A stretch of 64,000 nucleotides of DNA from an uncultured Bacteroidales bacterium. Its GTDB lineage: Bacteria; Bacteroidota; Bacteroidia; Bacteroidales; UBA932. The stretch spans positions 62,001 to 126,000 of the forward strand of contig ONDR01000010.1 in the NCBI GenBank assembly GCA_900316675.1, in the 5' to 3' direction. Made by a program: the position numbers and the translations under genes. Shown here one piece after another: positions 42,769 to 50,077 of this stretch (position 1 is its first letter; each line of letters opens with the position of its first letter). The notes under the pieces were generated by a model, which was given only the letters and a program-made list of their open reading frames with translations, was not told where the DNA came from and ran no database searches.

Positions 42769-44304
42769 CTATTTGCGGAATTTGGAGCGAAGAGAGGTCA
42801 GGATAGAGTCGCGCTCCCATGAGTACATGCCAATAAAGAAGACGCAAAGGCTGCTAAAGAGCAGTGTAGCGGCGATTCCGCATACATGCACAGCATTACT
42901 TGCATCGGCAGGAACAACTCTTCCATAAACTGCCACAAAGGCAGCCACAAGGGCCACGACAATAAGCGGCCTGACATAGGCCTTGCGCAGGTACATGACT
43001 ATGGGAAAGCCGGCGAGTCGTTTAAGAAGATAGAACTCTATGAACCTGTAAATAACTGTGTAGCAGATGTATATCTGGATAATGGCAACAGGCTGCGCAC
43101 CCAGTTTGTATGCCAGCCAGCCAAGAGGCAGGCAGGCCAGGGACAGGGCGCTGTTTATTATCTGGAACCACTTGATCTTTCCGGTTGCCTGTTCATAGGT
43201 TTGGGTGCCACCCATGGCGAAGGTGCGCACAAGGGCGCTTATCATAGTCCAGAAGCAAAGCAGGGATGCGCCAACGGGCACTTTATCCAGCCAAAGGTCC
43301 AGTACAAAGTCCATGTCCACAACTACGCAGGCCACGAAAACCGTCATCAGTAGGGCGCAGAAACGGGATATCTTGCAGACCAGATCTACCGACCTGTCCA
43401 AAGCTCCGGCACTGTAGTTCTGGGTAATCTGCGGAGCGGCGGCGTTTGCAAAACGAGTCACGCCCATAACAGAGAAATTCTCCAGCTGGTAAGCCGGGGC
43501 GAAGGCTCCGTTTACAAAGGTGCCGAAGAAGCCGTTAACCAGCAGCTTGCTGCCTTGCAGGCGGGCTATGTAGGCCAGCGCAGACAGGGCAGTGTAATTG
43601 TTAAAGCCCAGGATTTCTTTGTACAGGGGTTTATCCTTGAAGTGACCTATCCTTATTATTCCGGCCCAGCGGCGGGCGCAGTAGCCATGGAAAAGCAGCA
43701 AGCTTATCAGCGTAACTACGCTCATGCTTATGGCATAAAAGCGCAGCTTGTTGCCAGGATAAACCAGCAGCAGGCACACCAGGGCCAGTTTTACCACGTT
43801 TGTTATAACGTCTATAGCAGCGGCGGCTCCAAACTTTTCATGGGCCTCCATAAGGCTTTGGTAAGGGATGTTGATTATGCCCATGCAGGCCACCACGGTA
43901 GATATCTGGAACACAAAGACTGCATCGCCAAGCTGCCCCTCCTCTATCTGCAGATAGTTAAGGATGTACCACATTCCCAGCGACTCTGCCAGGATAAGGA
44001 TAAGAACTGCAAGGCCAATATGGATGCGCAGTAATATGTTGAATATCTTCTGCGGATCGCCGCCCGGCCGTCCCATCTCTACGTTAATGTAGCGGCGGGT
44101 TGTAGTTCCCATCGCCGTGCTTATAAAACCGAGCATGGCGATAAGGCCGGCCAGAACGTCGTACAGGCCAAGGCCTGACTGTCCCAGGGCCTGCAGCGCG
44201 ATGCGGGTGCAGACAAGGCCTATCACACTGATACAGAGCATCCTCATGTAAATAATGAGGGTGTTCTTTGCTATTCGCGTATTCTCTTTGTGATAGCCCT
44301 GCAT
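42769..44304 (-). CDS. Polysaccharide flippase-like membrane protein (MOP superfamily)
   Basis: A 511-residue protein with 12-14 hydrophobic segments. The N-terminal KNTLIIYMRMLCISVIGLVCTRIALQALGQSGLGLYDVLAGLIAML resembles Wzx/O-antigen flippases of the MOP superfamily, as does the central AIDVITNVVKLALVCLLLVYPG. It likely moves a lipid-linked glycan across the inner membrane. It is the last gene of an rfbD-rfbC-flippase operon; no glycosyltransferases are next to it, so the glycan cannot be named. Confidence 0.8.
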   Translation of the reverse strand: MQGYHKENTRIAKNTLIIYMRMLCISVIGLVCTRIALQALGQSGLGLYDVLAGLIAMLGFISTAMGTTTRRYINVEMGRPGGDPQKIFNILLRIHIGLAVLILILAESLGMWYILNYLQIEEGQLGDAVFVFQISTVVACMGIINIPYQSLMEAHEKFGAAAAIDVITNVVKLALVCLLLVYPGNKLRFYAISMSVVTLISLLLFHGYCARRWAGIIRIGHFKDKPLYKEILGFNNYTALSALAYIARLQGSKLLVNGFFGTFVNGAFAPAYQLENFSVMGVTRFANAAAPQITQNYSAGALDRSVDLVCKISRFCALLMTVFVACVVVDMDFVLDLWLDKVPVGASLLCFWTMISALVRTFAMGGTQTYEQATGKIKWFQIINSALSLACLPLGWLAYKLGAQPVAIIQIYICYTVIYRFIEFYLLKRLAGFPIVMYLRKAYVRPLIVVALVAAFVAVYGRVVPADASNAVHVCGIAATLLFSSLCVFFIGMYSWERDSILTSLRSKFRK

Positions 44305-44310
44305 CCCAAA

Positions 44311-44859
44311 TTAAGATTGTTCTTTCCAATGCCTGAACGACTGGCGGTGACGGTCTTTTTCTGACAGTTTCACATCCCCGGCGGGAAGCTTCCAGTCGAT
44401 TGAAAGGTCAGGGTCGTCCCAAGCGATGCCGTCTTCCTGTGCGGGATTGTAGAAATTGTCGCACTTATACTGGAAGAGGGCTTTTTCTGACAGCACAGCA
44501 AAACCATGAGCGAAACCTCTTGGAATAAGAACGCGTTTATGGTTTTCACTGCTAAGTTCCGTTGCAAAATACTGACCGAAGGTTGGCTCGCCGGGCCTAA
44601 GGTCAAGGGCCACATCCAAAACGCGCCCAAGCGCCACACCCACAAGCTTTGCCTGCGCGGCACTCCCCTTCTGGAAGTGCAGGCCGCGCACTACGCCATA
44701 ACTTGAAAGGCTCTCGTTATCCTGCACAAAAGTGGGAAATTCTACACCTTCCCAGCTCAGGTTCAGGGTTTCGCAAAAGAAGCCCCTGTTATCTCCAAAC
44801 ACCTCAGGTTCAATTATATACAAGCCCCTGAAAGGGGTCTCAATTATCTTAGCGGCCAT
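44311..44859 (-). CDS. rfbC: dTDP-4-dehydrorhamnose 3,5-epimerase
   Basis: A 182-residue cupin enzyme that epimerises dTDP-4-keto-6-deoxyglucose at C3 and C5. Conserved motifs: FxDNRGFFxET (FGDNRGFFCETL), the active-site His in VVRGLHFQKGSAAQAKLV, the Asp in LDVALDLRPGEPTFGQ, and IPRGFAHGFAVLSEKALFQYKCDNFYNP. Length is typical. It sits 3 bases behind rfbD and 6 bases before the flippase gene. The preceding steps of the dTDP-rhamnose pathway (rfbA, rfbB) are not in this window. Confidence 0.95.
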   Translation of the reverse strand: MAAKIIETPFRGLYIIEPEVFGDNRGFFCETLNLSWEGVEFPTFVQDNESLSSYGVVRGLHFQKGSAAQAKLVGVALGRVLDVALDLRPGEPTFGQYFATELSSENHKRVLIPRGFAHGFAVLSEKALFQYKCDNFYNPAQEDGIAWDDPDLSIDWKLPAGDVKLSEKDRHRQSFRHWKEQS

Positions 44860-44862
44860 TGT

Positions 44863-45756
44863 CTAGCAATTACATTCTTTCTTCATTTTGTCCATGCACT
44901 TTTCCAGCGAAACCAGCCAGTGAGGGATTTCTACGCCGAAGGTCTTCTTTACCAGACTCTTGTCCAGAACCGAATAGTGCGGCCGTTCGGCCTTTTGAGG
45001 GAAGTCCGCCCCGAGGCATGGCTCCACCCTGCCCGGAAGCCCGGAAAGGCGTTTGATGGCACAGGCAAAATCGTACCAGGAGGCCGTTCCTTCATCAGAA
45101 AAATGATATATGCCAAAGTTTTTCTTAACCTTGCGGGACGATATCAACCTGACAAGGAAGGCGGCCAGGTCTGCGGCATAGGTAGGGGTACCTACCTGGT
45201 CGCATACTACGCTTACGCGGGTGCGCTCTTTAAGGAGCGAAAGCATGGTCTTCAGGAAGTTCTTGCGATAGGGGGAATACATCCACGATGTCCTGAAAAT
45301 GAAGTACTTACAGCCGGATTCCACAACGCCTCTCTCCCCTGCCAATTTGGTTGCACCATAGGCGCCCAGCGGCGAAGTCAGATCGTCCTCTTTGTAAGGG
45401 ACATTCTTATTGCCGTTAAACACATAATCCGTAGAAATGTGAATGAGTACGGCCTTGGATTTAATGGCGGCGGCAGCAAGGTTTTCAGGGGCCTGATGGT
45501 TGATGATGTCCGCCATCTGAACGTCTTCCTCTGCCTTATTGACATCGTTGTAAGCGGAACAGTTGATGATTACGTCCACATTTTCCGACTCACAGACAAG
45601 CTCAACCGCCTCTTTATTAGATACATCCAGAAGGACGGTTTCCACACCGGGAGCCTCGTGCAGGCAGGTAAAAATATACCTGTCCCCCGAGTCCTTTGCC
45701 AGGGCCCGGAGTTCCATACCCAACTGTCCGTTGGAACCTGTCACCAAAACATTCAT
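44863..45756 (-). CDS. rfbD: dTDP-4-dehydrorhamnose reductase
   Basis: A 297-residue short-chain dehydrogenase that makes dTDP-L-rhamnose with NAD(P)H. The Rossmann motif TGSNGQLGMEL is at residues 7-17, NCSAYNDVNKAEED binds the cofactor region, the STDYVFNG motif is near residue 115, and the catalytic Tyr-x3-Lys is YGATKLAGE. It heads a short operon with rfbC and the flippase, supporting synthesis of rhamnose-containing surface glycans. Confidence 0.95.
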   Translation of the reverse strand: MNVLVTGSNGQLGMELRALAKDSGDRYIFTCLHEAPGVETVLLDVSNKEAVELVCESENVDVIINCSAYNDVNKAEEDVQMADIINHQAPENLAAAAIKSKAVLIHISTDYVFNGNKNVPYKEDDLTSPLGAYGATKLAGERGVVESGCKYFIFRTSWMYSPYRKNFLKTMLSLLKERTRVSVVCDQVGTPTYAADLAAFLVRLISSRKVKKNFGIYHFSDEGTASWYDFACAIKRLSGLPGRVEPCLGADFPQKAERPHYSVLDKSLVKKTFGVEIPHWLVSLEKCMDKMKKECNC

Positions 45757-45795
45757 TGCCTATGCAGAATTCGTCCAAAATTAGTTAAAATTTTA

Positions 45796-45803
45796 TATCT
45801 TTG
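45796..45803 (+). promoter_or_regulatory. Putative -7 element for rnhA
   Basis: TATCTTTG, 25 bases before the rnhA ATG; identical to the ssrA element. Confidence 0.55.
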
Positions 45804-45828
45804 CAAAGATAAGCTTAAAAAGGAGCCA

Positions 45829-46326
45829 ATGGCAGCAGAGCAACATCCAACCATATACCTGTTTACGGACGGCGCGGCCGCGGGCAATCCGGGCCCGGGC
45901 GGTTACGGCGTGGTGCTGATGTGCGGCGGCCTTCGCAAAGAGATGAGCGGCGGCTTCAGGCTTACAACCAACAACCGCATGGAGCTTCTGGCCGTCATAA
46001 AGGGCCTGGAGGCTATCAAATGGCGTGGCGCCGACGTCCAGGTGTGGAGCGACTCTTCTTACGTGGTTAAGGCAATCACGGAAGGCTGGCTCCAGAAATG
46101 GGAGGCAAAGGGCTTCGCTAAGGTCAAGAATCTGGATCTCTGGCTTCGCTTCATCCCCCTGTACAAGGCGCATCACGTTACCTTCAACTGGCTCAAGGGC
46201 CACGACGGCAACCCGCAGAACGAGCGCTGCGACGCCCTTGCGGTAGAAGCCCGTATGGCTGCCAATCTTCCGGCAGACACAGAGTACGAGGCCCAGCAGC
46301 AGACAGTGTTTAACCAAGAGAACTAA
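45829..46326 (+). CDS. rnhA: Ribonuclease HI
   Basis: A 165-residue cytosolic enzyme that cleaves RNA in RNA-DNA hybrids. The four acidic catalytic residues are visible: Asp in FTDGAAAGNPGPGG, Glu in TNNRMELLA, Asp in VWSDSSYV and Asp in NERCDALAV; the conserved His lies in WLKGHDGNPQ. ATG 45829 is preceded by AAGGAG. A long in-frame upstream extension is only antisense reading through rfbD and is rejected. pdxA follows 12 bases later. Confidence 0.95.
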   Translation: MAAEQHPTIYLFTDGAAAGNPGPGGYGVVLMCGGLRKEMSGGFRLTTNNRMELLAVIKGLEAIKWRGADVQVWSDSSYVVKAITEGWLQKWEAKGFAKVKNLDLWLRFIPLYKAHHVTFNWLKGHDGNPQNERCDALAVEARMAANLPADTEYEAQQQTVFNQEN

Positions 46327-46338
46327 AACAGATACAAT

Positions 46339-47424
46339 ATGATAAACAATAAACCAGTAGTAGGAATTACGCAGGGTGACGGCAACGGCATCGGATATGA
46401 GGTCATTATCAAGGCCCTGGGAGATGCCAGGATTCTTGATTCCTTTACCCCCGTGGTTTACGGTTCTTCAAAGATATTCGGTTTCTACCGCAAGCTTCTG
46501 CACAACGTAGAGCAAGTAGATACTTACGTGATCAGCAACGTAAAAGATGCCAAGCCGCGCAAGATAAACATACTTAACTGCCTGCCGGACAATGTGTTCG
46601 TAGAGCCCGGAAAAGCCGCCCCCGAGGCTGCCAGGGCTGCAATCACCGCCCTTGACGCCGCTGTTTCAGATATGAAGCAGGGCCTGCTGGACGTCCTTGT
46701 TACCGGTCCTATCAACAAGAGGTCCATGAGCAAGGAGGGCTTTGGTTTTACCGGCCATACAGAGTACCTGCAGCATCAGTTCGGTGCAAAGGACCATACC
46801 ATGATCATGGTCAGCGACACCCTTAAGGTGGCAGTTGTTACCGGACATATTCCTCTTGCCGATGTTCCCAAGACTCTTACAAAAGAGCGTATCATAGCCA
46901 AGCTCAAGCTGATGGACCAGTCACTGCGCAGGGACTTCGGCGTAGATAAGCCCAAGATTGCTGTGCTCGGACTCAACCCGCACTGCGGCGACGGCGGCCT
47001 TATCGGCGACGAGGAGCAGCAGATTATCCTTCCTGCAGTACAGGAAGCAACCGAGCAGGGCATTCTGGCCTACGGTCCGTATTCGCCTGACGGCTTCTTC
47101 GGCCTTGGCAACTACGCCCGCTTCGATGCTACCCTGGCCATGTACCATGACCAAGGTCTGGCTCCGTTCAAGGCTTTGTCCTTCGAGACCGGCGTGAACT
47201 TTACCGCCGGACTGCCCATCGTGCGCACGTCGCCGGACCACGGCACGGCCTTCGAGATGGCCGGCCGCGACGAGGCTGATCCTCATTCTATGATTTCTGC
47301 AATCTACACCGCGATTGACATCTTCCGCCATCGTATTGAATACGATAAACTTATGGAAGAGAAGATGGATGACTATAAGATTGACGAGCCTGTCCGCGAC
47401 AACGGGCGTCCGCAGATAGCTTAG
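46339..47424 (+). CDS. pdxA: 4-hydroxythreonine-4-phosphate dehydrogenase
   Basis: A 361-residue cytosolic enzyme of the DXP-dependent vitamin B6 pathway that oxidises 4-phospho-hydroxy-L-threonine. Metal-binding histidines are in FTGHTEYL, and MYHDQGLAPFK and SPDHGTAFEMAG; LNPHCGDGGLIGDEE is the family signature. GITQGDGNGIGYEV opens the protein. Slightly longer than E. coli PdxA (329), as in other Bacteroidota. It shares a transcript with rnhA and ends before a strong bidirectional terminator. Confidence 0.95.
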   Translation: MINNKPVVGITQGDGNGIGYEVIIKALGDARILDSFTPVVYGSSKIFGFYRKLLHNVEQVDTYVISNVKDAKPRKINILNCLPDNVFVEPGKAAPEAARAAITALDAAVSDMKQGLLDVLVTGPINKRSMSKEGFGFTGHTEYLQHQFGAKDHTMIMVSDTLKVAVVTGHIPLADVPKTLTKERIIAKLKLMDQSLRRDFGVDKPKIAVLGLNPHCGDGGLIGDEEQQIILPAVQEATEQGILAYGPYSPDGFFGLGNYARFDATLAMYHDQGLAPFKALSFETGVNFTAGLPIVRTSPDHGTAFEMAGRDEADPHSMISAIYTAIDIFRHRIEYDKLMEEKMDDYKIDEPVRDNGRPQIA

Positions 47425-47433
47425 GCTATTCTA

Positions 47434-47506
47434 TAAAACAACTAATCCCCGTCAGCCTCCTGTTTTATTTGGGGTTAAGTCGGCTTGACGGGGATTAGTT
47501 GTTTTA
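47434..47506. terminator. Bidirectional terminator with an unusually long stem
   Basis: Arms 47434-47457 and 47482-47506 are complementary over about 24 bp with a single bulged base, enclosing a 24-base T-rich loop. T-rich ends are present on both strands (TTGTTTTA on plus and on minus). It separates convergent pdxA and the ABC exporter gene. Confidence 0.85.
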
Positions 47507-47521
47507 TGGGTAGTTTAATAC

Positions 47522-49144
47522 TTATAGGTTCAGGATGTTGTCACAGATACTGGTAACGAGGTCTCTGTGGGTAATGAAAATCATGGTCTTGTCAGCGGTT
47601 TGGGCGGCAAGATTTTTTATTAGCTGGCGCTCGGTTTCCATATCGAGGGAAGAGCTGAACTCATCCAGGAGCATGACGCTGCCGGGACGGAGCAGTGCGC
47701 GGGCTATTGCGATGCGCTGGGCCTGGCCTTCGCTAAGGCCGGAGCCTTTTTCTCCGCAGCGGGTCTGAAGGCCGTCCGGAAGCTCCCGGACAAAGCCGGC
47801 TACTGCTGTATCCAGTGCCTGCCACATCTGTTCCTCAGTAGCATCGGGATTACCAAGAAGGAGATTATCCTTGATGGTACCGCCAAGCAGAGAATTCCCC
47901 TGAGGTACAAAAGAGAAATTAATTCTTGTAAGCGCAGAACACCTTGCCTTCTGGCCGCCGCCATATACTTCCAGGCTCCCGGATTCAGGTCTTAACAAAC
48001 TGAGTATCAGACGTATGAGTGTGCTTTTCCCGGCACCGGTCTCGCCCATAATTGCAGTCTTGCTGCCGGGAGCGAAGTCGTAGTCGAAGCCGTCAAAAAT
48101 GTAATGATCGGCATCCGGATACTTGAATTTAAGTCCGCTTATCCTTACGCCGCAGGGCGCAGGAATACGGACCGGCTCGCCTTTCTCTTCCTGAACCGGA
48201 TCGTCCAAATCGTTCAGACGGTCTATGGAAGTTGTCGCATAAATAAGGGAAGGAATCTGGCGGGTAAGGTTTACCAGAGGGCCCTGGACCTGCATCACAA
48301 GCTGCAGGAAGGCTGTCATTACGCCAAAAGTGATGGCACCTGAACTTATGCCGGCAACGCCCCAAAGGAAGCTTATAAGGTAGCCGGTTGCAAAGGTAAG
48401 ACCTATTACGGAACGGCTCCAGATATTAAAGTTGGTACGTCGCAGAATCTGTCCAAATTCCTGGTCCTGCATGGCCTCAAGGTCTTTCTGGGCAGAGCCT
48501 TCCATTTCCAGCGACAGCAGAAGAGTCTTGTTCTGGATGCTTTCCTGGATATGGCTCTGGACCTCGCTTTCCTTTTCCCGGATATCCTTAGTCAGGGAGC
48601 GCAGCTTTCGGAAGAAAAGCTTGCCGGCACCTGAAAGCAGGAAGGTTACAAGCAGCAGCACGCCCGCCAAACGAACGTCCAGAATGGCCAGGAAAGCCAA
48701 GGCTGCGACAAGGCGGAAAACGGTTACGACCAAGGCCGGAATATCTTCACTCACCACCTTTGTAACCGTGTCCACATCTGTGAACAGGCGGTTCAGGGCA
48801 TCTCCGGAATGAAGCTTTTCCTTACCCATCCACTGGGACTGCAGAAGCCTTGAGAACAGGCGCTGCCTGATACTGAAGTTAAGGCGCGCATAAGTAATGC
48901 TCTCGTACCTAGTATTCAGCGCCGTTACCAGGATTCTGGTAAGCTGAAGCAAACATACGGCGATAATCCAGGGGATGAGGTCCGCAAACGGAATATGGTT
49001 TGTGGCAGCATCTACAATTTGTTTGCAGAGCCAGATGAATGCCAGGCTGAAGCCGATGGTGACAAGGCCAAGCACAATGTTCAGGAACATTGCGCCACGA
49101 ACTCCTTTGGAGTTGTCAAACAGCCATTTAACGTACTTCTTCAT
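47522..49144 (-). CDS. ABC exporter, fused permease and ATPase, of the PqqD/S26 cassette
   Basis: A 540-residue half-transporter with six membrane segments (residues ~15-300) and an ATPase domain (~325-540): Walker A GETGAGKSTL, Q-loop FVPQGNSLLGG, signature GLSEGQAQRIAIARA (Ser-Glu-Gly in place of Ser-Gly-Gly), Walker B VMLLDEFSSSLD and ITHRDL as H-loop. There is no N-terminal C39 peptidase domain. Third gene of a minus-strand cassette behind a signal-peptidase-like and a PqqD-like gene, a setting associated with peptide maturation and export in Bacteroidota. Substrate unknown. Confidence 0.88.
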   Translation of the reverse strand: MKKYVKWLFDNSKGVRGAMFLNIVLGLVTIGFSLAFIWLCKQIVDAATNHIPFADLIPWIIAVCLLQLTRILVTALNTRYESITYARLNFSIRQRLFSRLLQSQWMGKEKLHSGDALNRLFTDVDTVTKVVSEDIPALVVTVFRLVAALAFLAILDVRLAGVLLLVTFLLSGAGKLFFRKLRSLTKDIREKESEVQSHIQESIQNKTLLLSLEMEGSAQKDLEAMQDQEFGQILRRTNFNIWSRSVIGLTFATGYLISFLWGVAGISSGAITFGVMTAFLQLVMQVQGPLVNLTRQIPSLIYATTSIDRLNDLDDPVQEEKGEPVRIPAPCGVRISGLKFKYPDADHYIFDGFDYDFAPGSKTAIMGETGAGKSTLIRLILSLLRPESGSLEVYGGGQKARCSALTRINFSFVPQGNSLLGGTIKDNLLLGNPDATEEQMWQALDTAVAGFVRELPDGLQTRCGEKGSGLSEGQAQRIAIARALLRPGSVMLLDEFSSSLDMETERQLIKNLAAQTADKTMIFITHRDLVTSICDNILNL

Positions 49145-49165
49145 ACCCGGCGGATGAGCTTTATA

Positions 49166-49432
49166 TTATTCTGCCACTCCAAGCTCCAGCCACTTTGCAG
49201 CAATGGCTGCGGCATCCTTCTTTGCCACGTCTTCCTGCACCTCGTACTTATCCAGCAAAAGGGCGGCAAGAGCGTCTGCATCGAACTCTTTGCCCTGCAC
49301 TGATTCCCACAGATAAGCAGCTGTGTCATTGAGGGTTATGAGCGAGCTCATGTTAATTGCAGCAGCACCTTCTGCGCTAAGCACGTGCTGGCCGCAGATA
49401 GTCCTTAAAATGTAAGTATTCTTTAGTTTCAT
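49166..49432 (-). CDS. PqqD family protein
   Basis: An 88-residue protein resembling PqqD-type RiPP recognition elements: YILRTICGQHVLS, then ITLNDTAAYLWESVQGKEFDADALAALLLDKYEV and a closing amphipathic helix. The 'LNdTaayLWe.l..' signature is clear. PqqD-type domains bind leader peptides for modifying enzymes. Its ATG overlaps the S26 peptidase stop (ATGA). No precursor peptide or modifying enzyme is seen within the cassette, so the partner is either encoded elsewhere or overlooked. Confidence 0.85.
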   Translation of the reverse strand: MKLKNTYILRTICGQHVLSAEGAAAINMSSLITLNDTAAYLWESVQGKEFDADALAALLLDKYEVQEDVAKKDAAAIAAKWLELGVAE

Positions 49433-49890
49433 TTGAAGTATTTTTTATTCCAGGGTAAATGTCTGTAAATGTATAGGAGGTAACGCCTGACCGGGCGCAA
49501 AAGGTTCCAGAAGCGCAGAAGGAAAATGTTAAGGCCGGAATACGGATTGACCGGCTTTTTCCCATGCCTCAGGACCGATACCGCACGTCCGTGGATGTTG
49601 CTCCACAAAGGCCGTTCTACGTTTTTGAGGATACCGTCGCCGCGGATCACGGGACCCTTGGGACCGGCCTCTATTATCCTGTGAAGTATCCACCTGCCGC
49701 CGATGCAAAACAGTACAATATCGTCTTTTTTATACTGCTGAGCCGCTTCCAGTACCACGAGATCCCGCTCCCCCACTATGAACGGCAGCATGCTTACCCC
49801 TTTGACCGGGATAGTCACCTGACGGCCCTGCGCAAGCATTTCTGCTACCTCAGGGAACATTTCCTCGTTCTTTACAACTATCTTCTTCAT
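49429..49890 (-). CDS. S24/S26 family peptidase (SipW-like, Ser-His type)
   Basis: A 153-residue protein from ATG 49890 (an in-frame TTG at 49911 would overlap the tRNA leader region). Motifs: PVKGVSMLPFI with catalytic Ser33, a hydrophobic strand DDIVLFCIG, ILHRIIEAG with His70 in the place of the usual Lys, and VIRGDGILKN (the 'kGDxn' box). The Ser-His arrangement matches SipW/archaeal-type signal peptidases. No clear N-terminal membrane anchor is seen; the C-terminus is basic and aromatic (RRYLLYIYRHLPWNKKYFK). Followed by the PqqD-like gene with ATGA overlap. Confidence 0.8.
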   Translation of the reverse strand: MKKIVVKNEEMFPEVAEMLAQGRQVTIPVKGVSMLPFIVGERDLVVLEAAQQYKKDDIVLFCIGGRWILHRIIEAGPKGPVIRGDGILKNVERPLWSNIHGRAVSVLRHGKKPVNPYSGLNIFLLRFWNLLRPVRRYLLYIYRHLPWNKKYFK

Positions 49891-49917
49891 GAAGCAGGCG
49901 TCCGGGCACAAAAAAAG

Positions 49918-49990
49918 AGCGGAATGCGAGGTTCGAACTCGTGACCTGCGGCTTGGGAAGCCGCCGCTCTGCCAACTGAGCTAATTCCGC
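49918..49990 (-). tRNA. tRNA-Gly (anticodon CCC)
   Basis: On the minus strand GCGGAAT pairs with ATTCCGC (7 bp). The D arm is TAGCTCAGTTGGCAGAGC, the anticodon stem GCGGC/GCCGC closes the loop TTCCCAA (CCC), and the T arm has GTTCGAACC. Discriminator T, usual for Gly; CCA not encoded. 73 bases. A T-run follows directly. Confidence 0.95.
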
Positions 49991-50002
49991 TTAATCTTCT
50001 TG

Positions 50003-50029
50003 CAAATATACAAAGTTTTTATAGATTTG
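50003..50029. promoter_or_regulatory. Divergent promoters of tRNA-Gly and the M16 protease gene
   Basis: TATATTTG on the minus strand (50003-50010) lies 12 bases before the tRNA 5' end. TAGATTTG on the plus strand (50022-50029) lies about 48 bases before the M16 ATG. Confidence 0.5.
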
Positions 50030-50077
50030 CACTCAATTTTCAAAAAATGCAGCAGGACTGCAAAAAAGCATTATAAT

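Noticed and set aside
44920..45828. An N-terminal extension of about 300 residues for ribonuclease HI
   Set aside because: It is antisense to rfbD; the RNase HI fold begins at ATG 45829 behind a promoter element and an AAGGAG.
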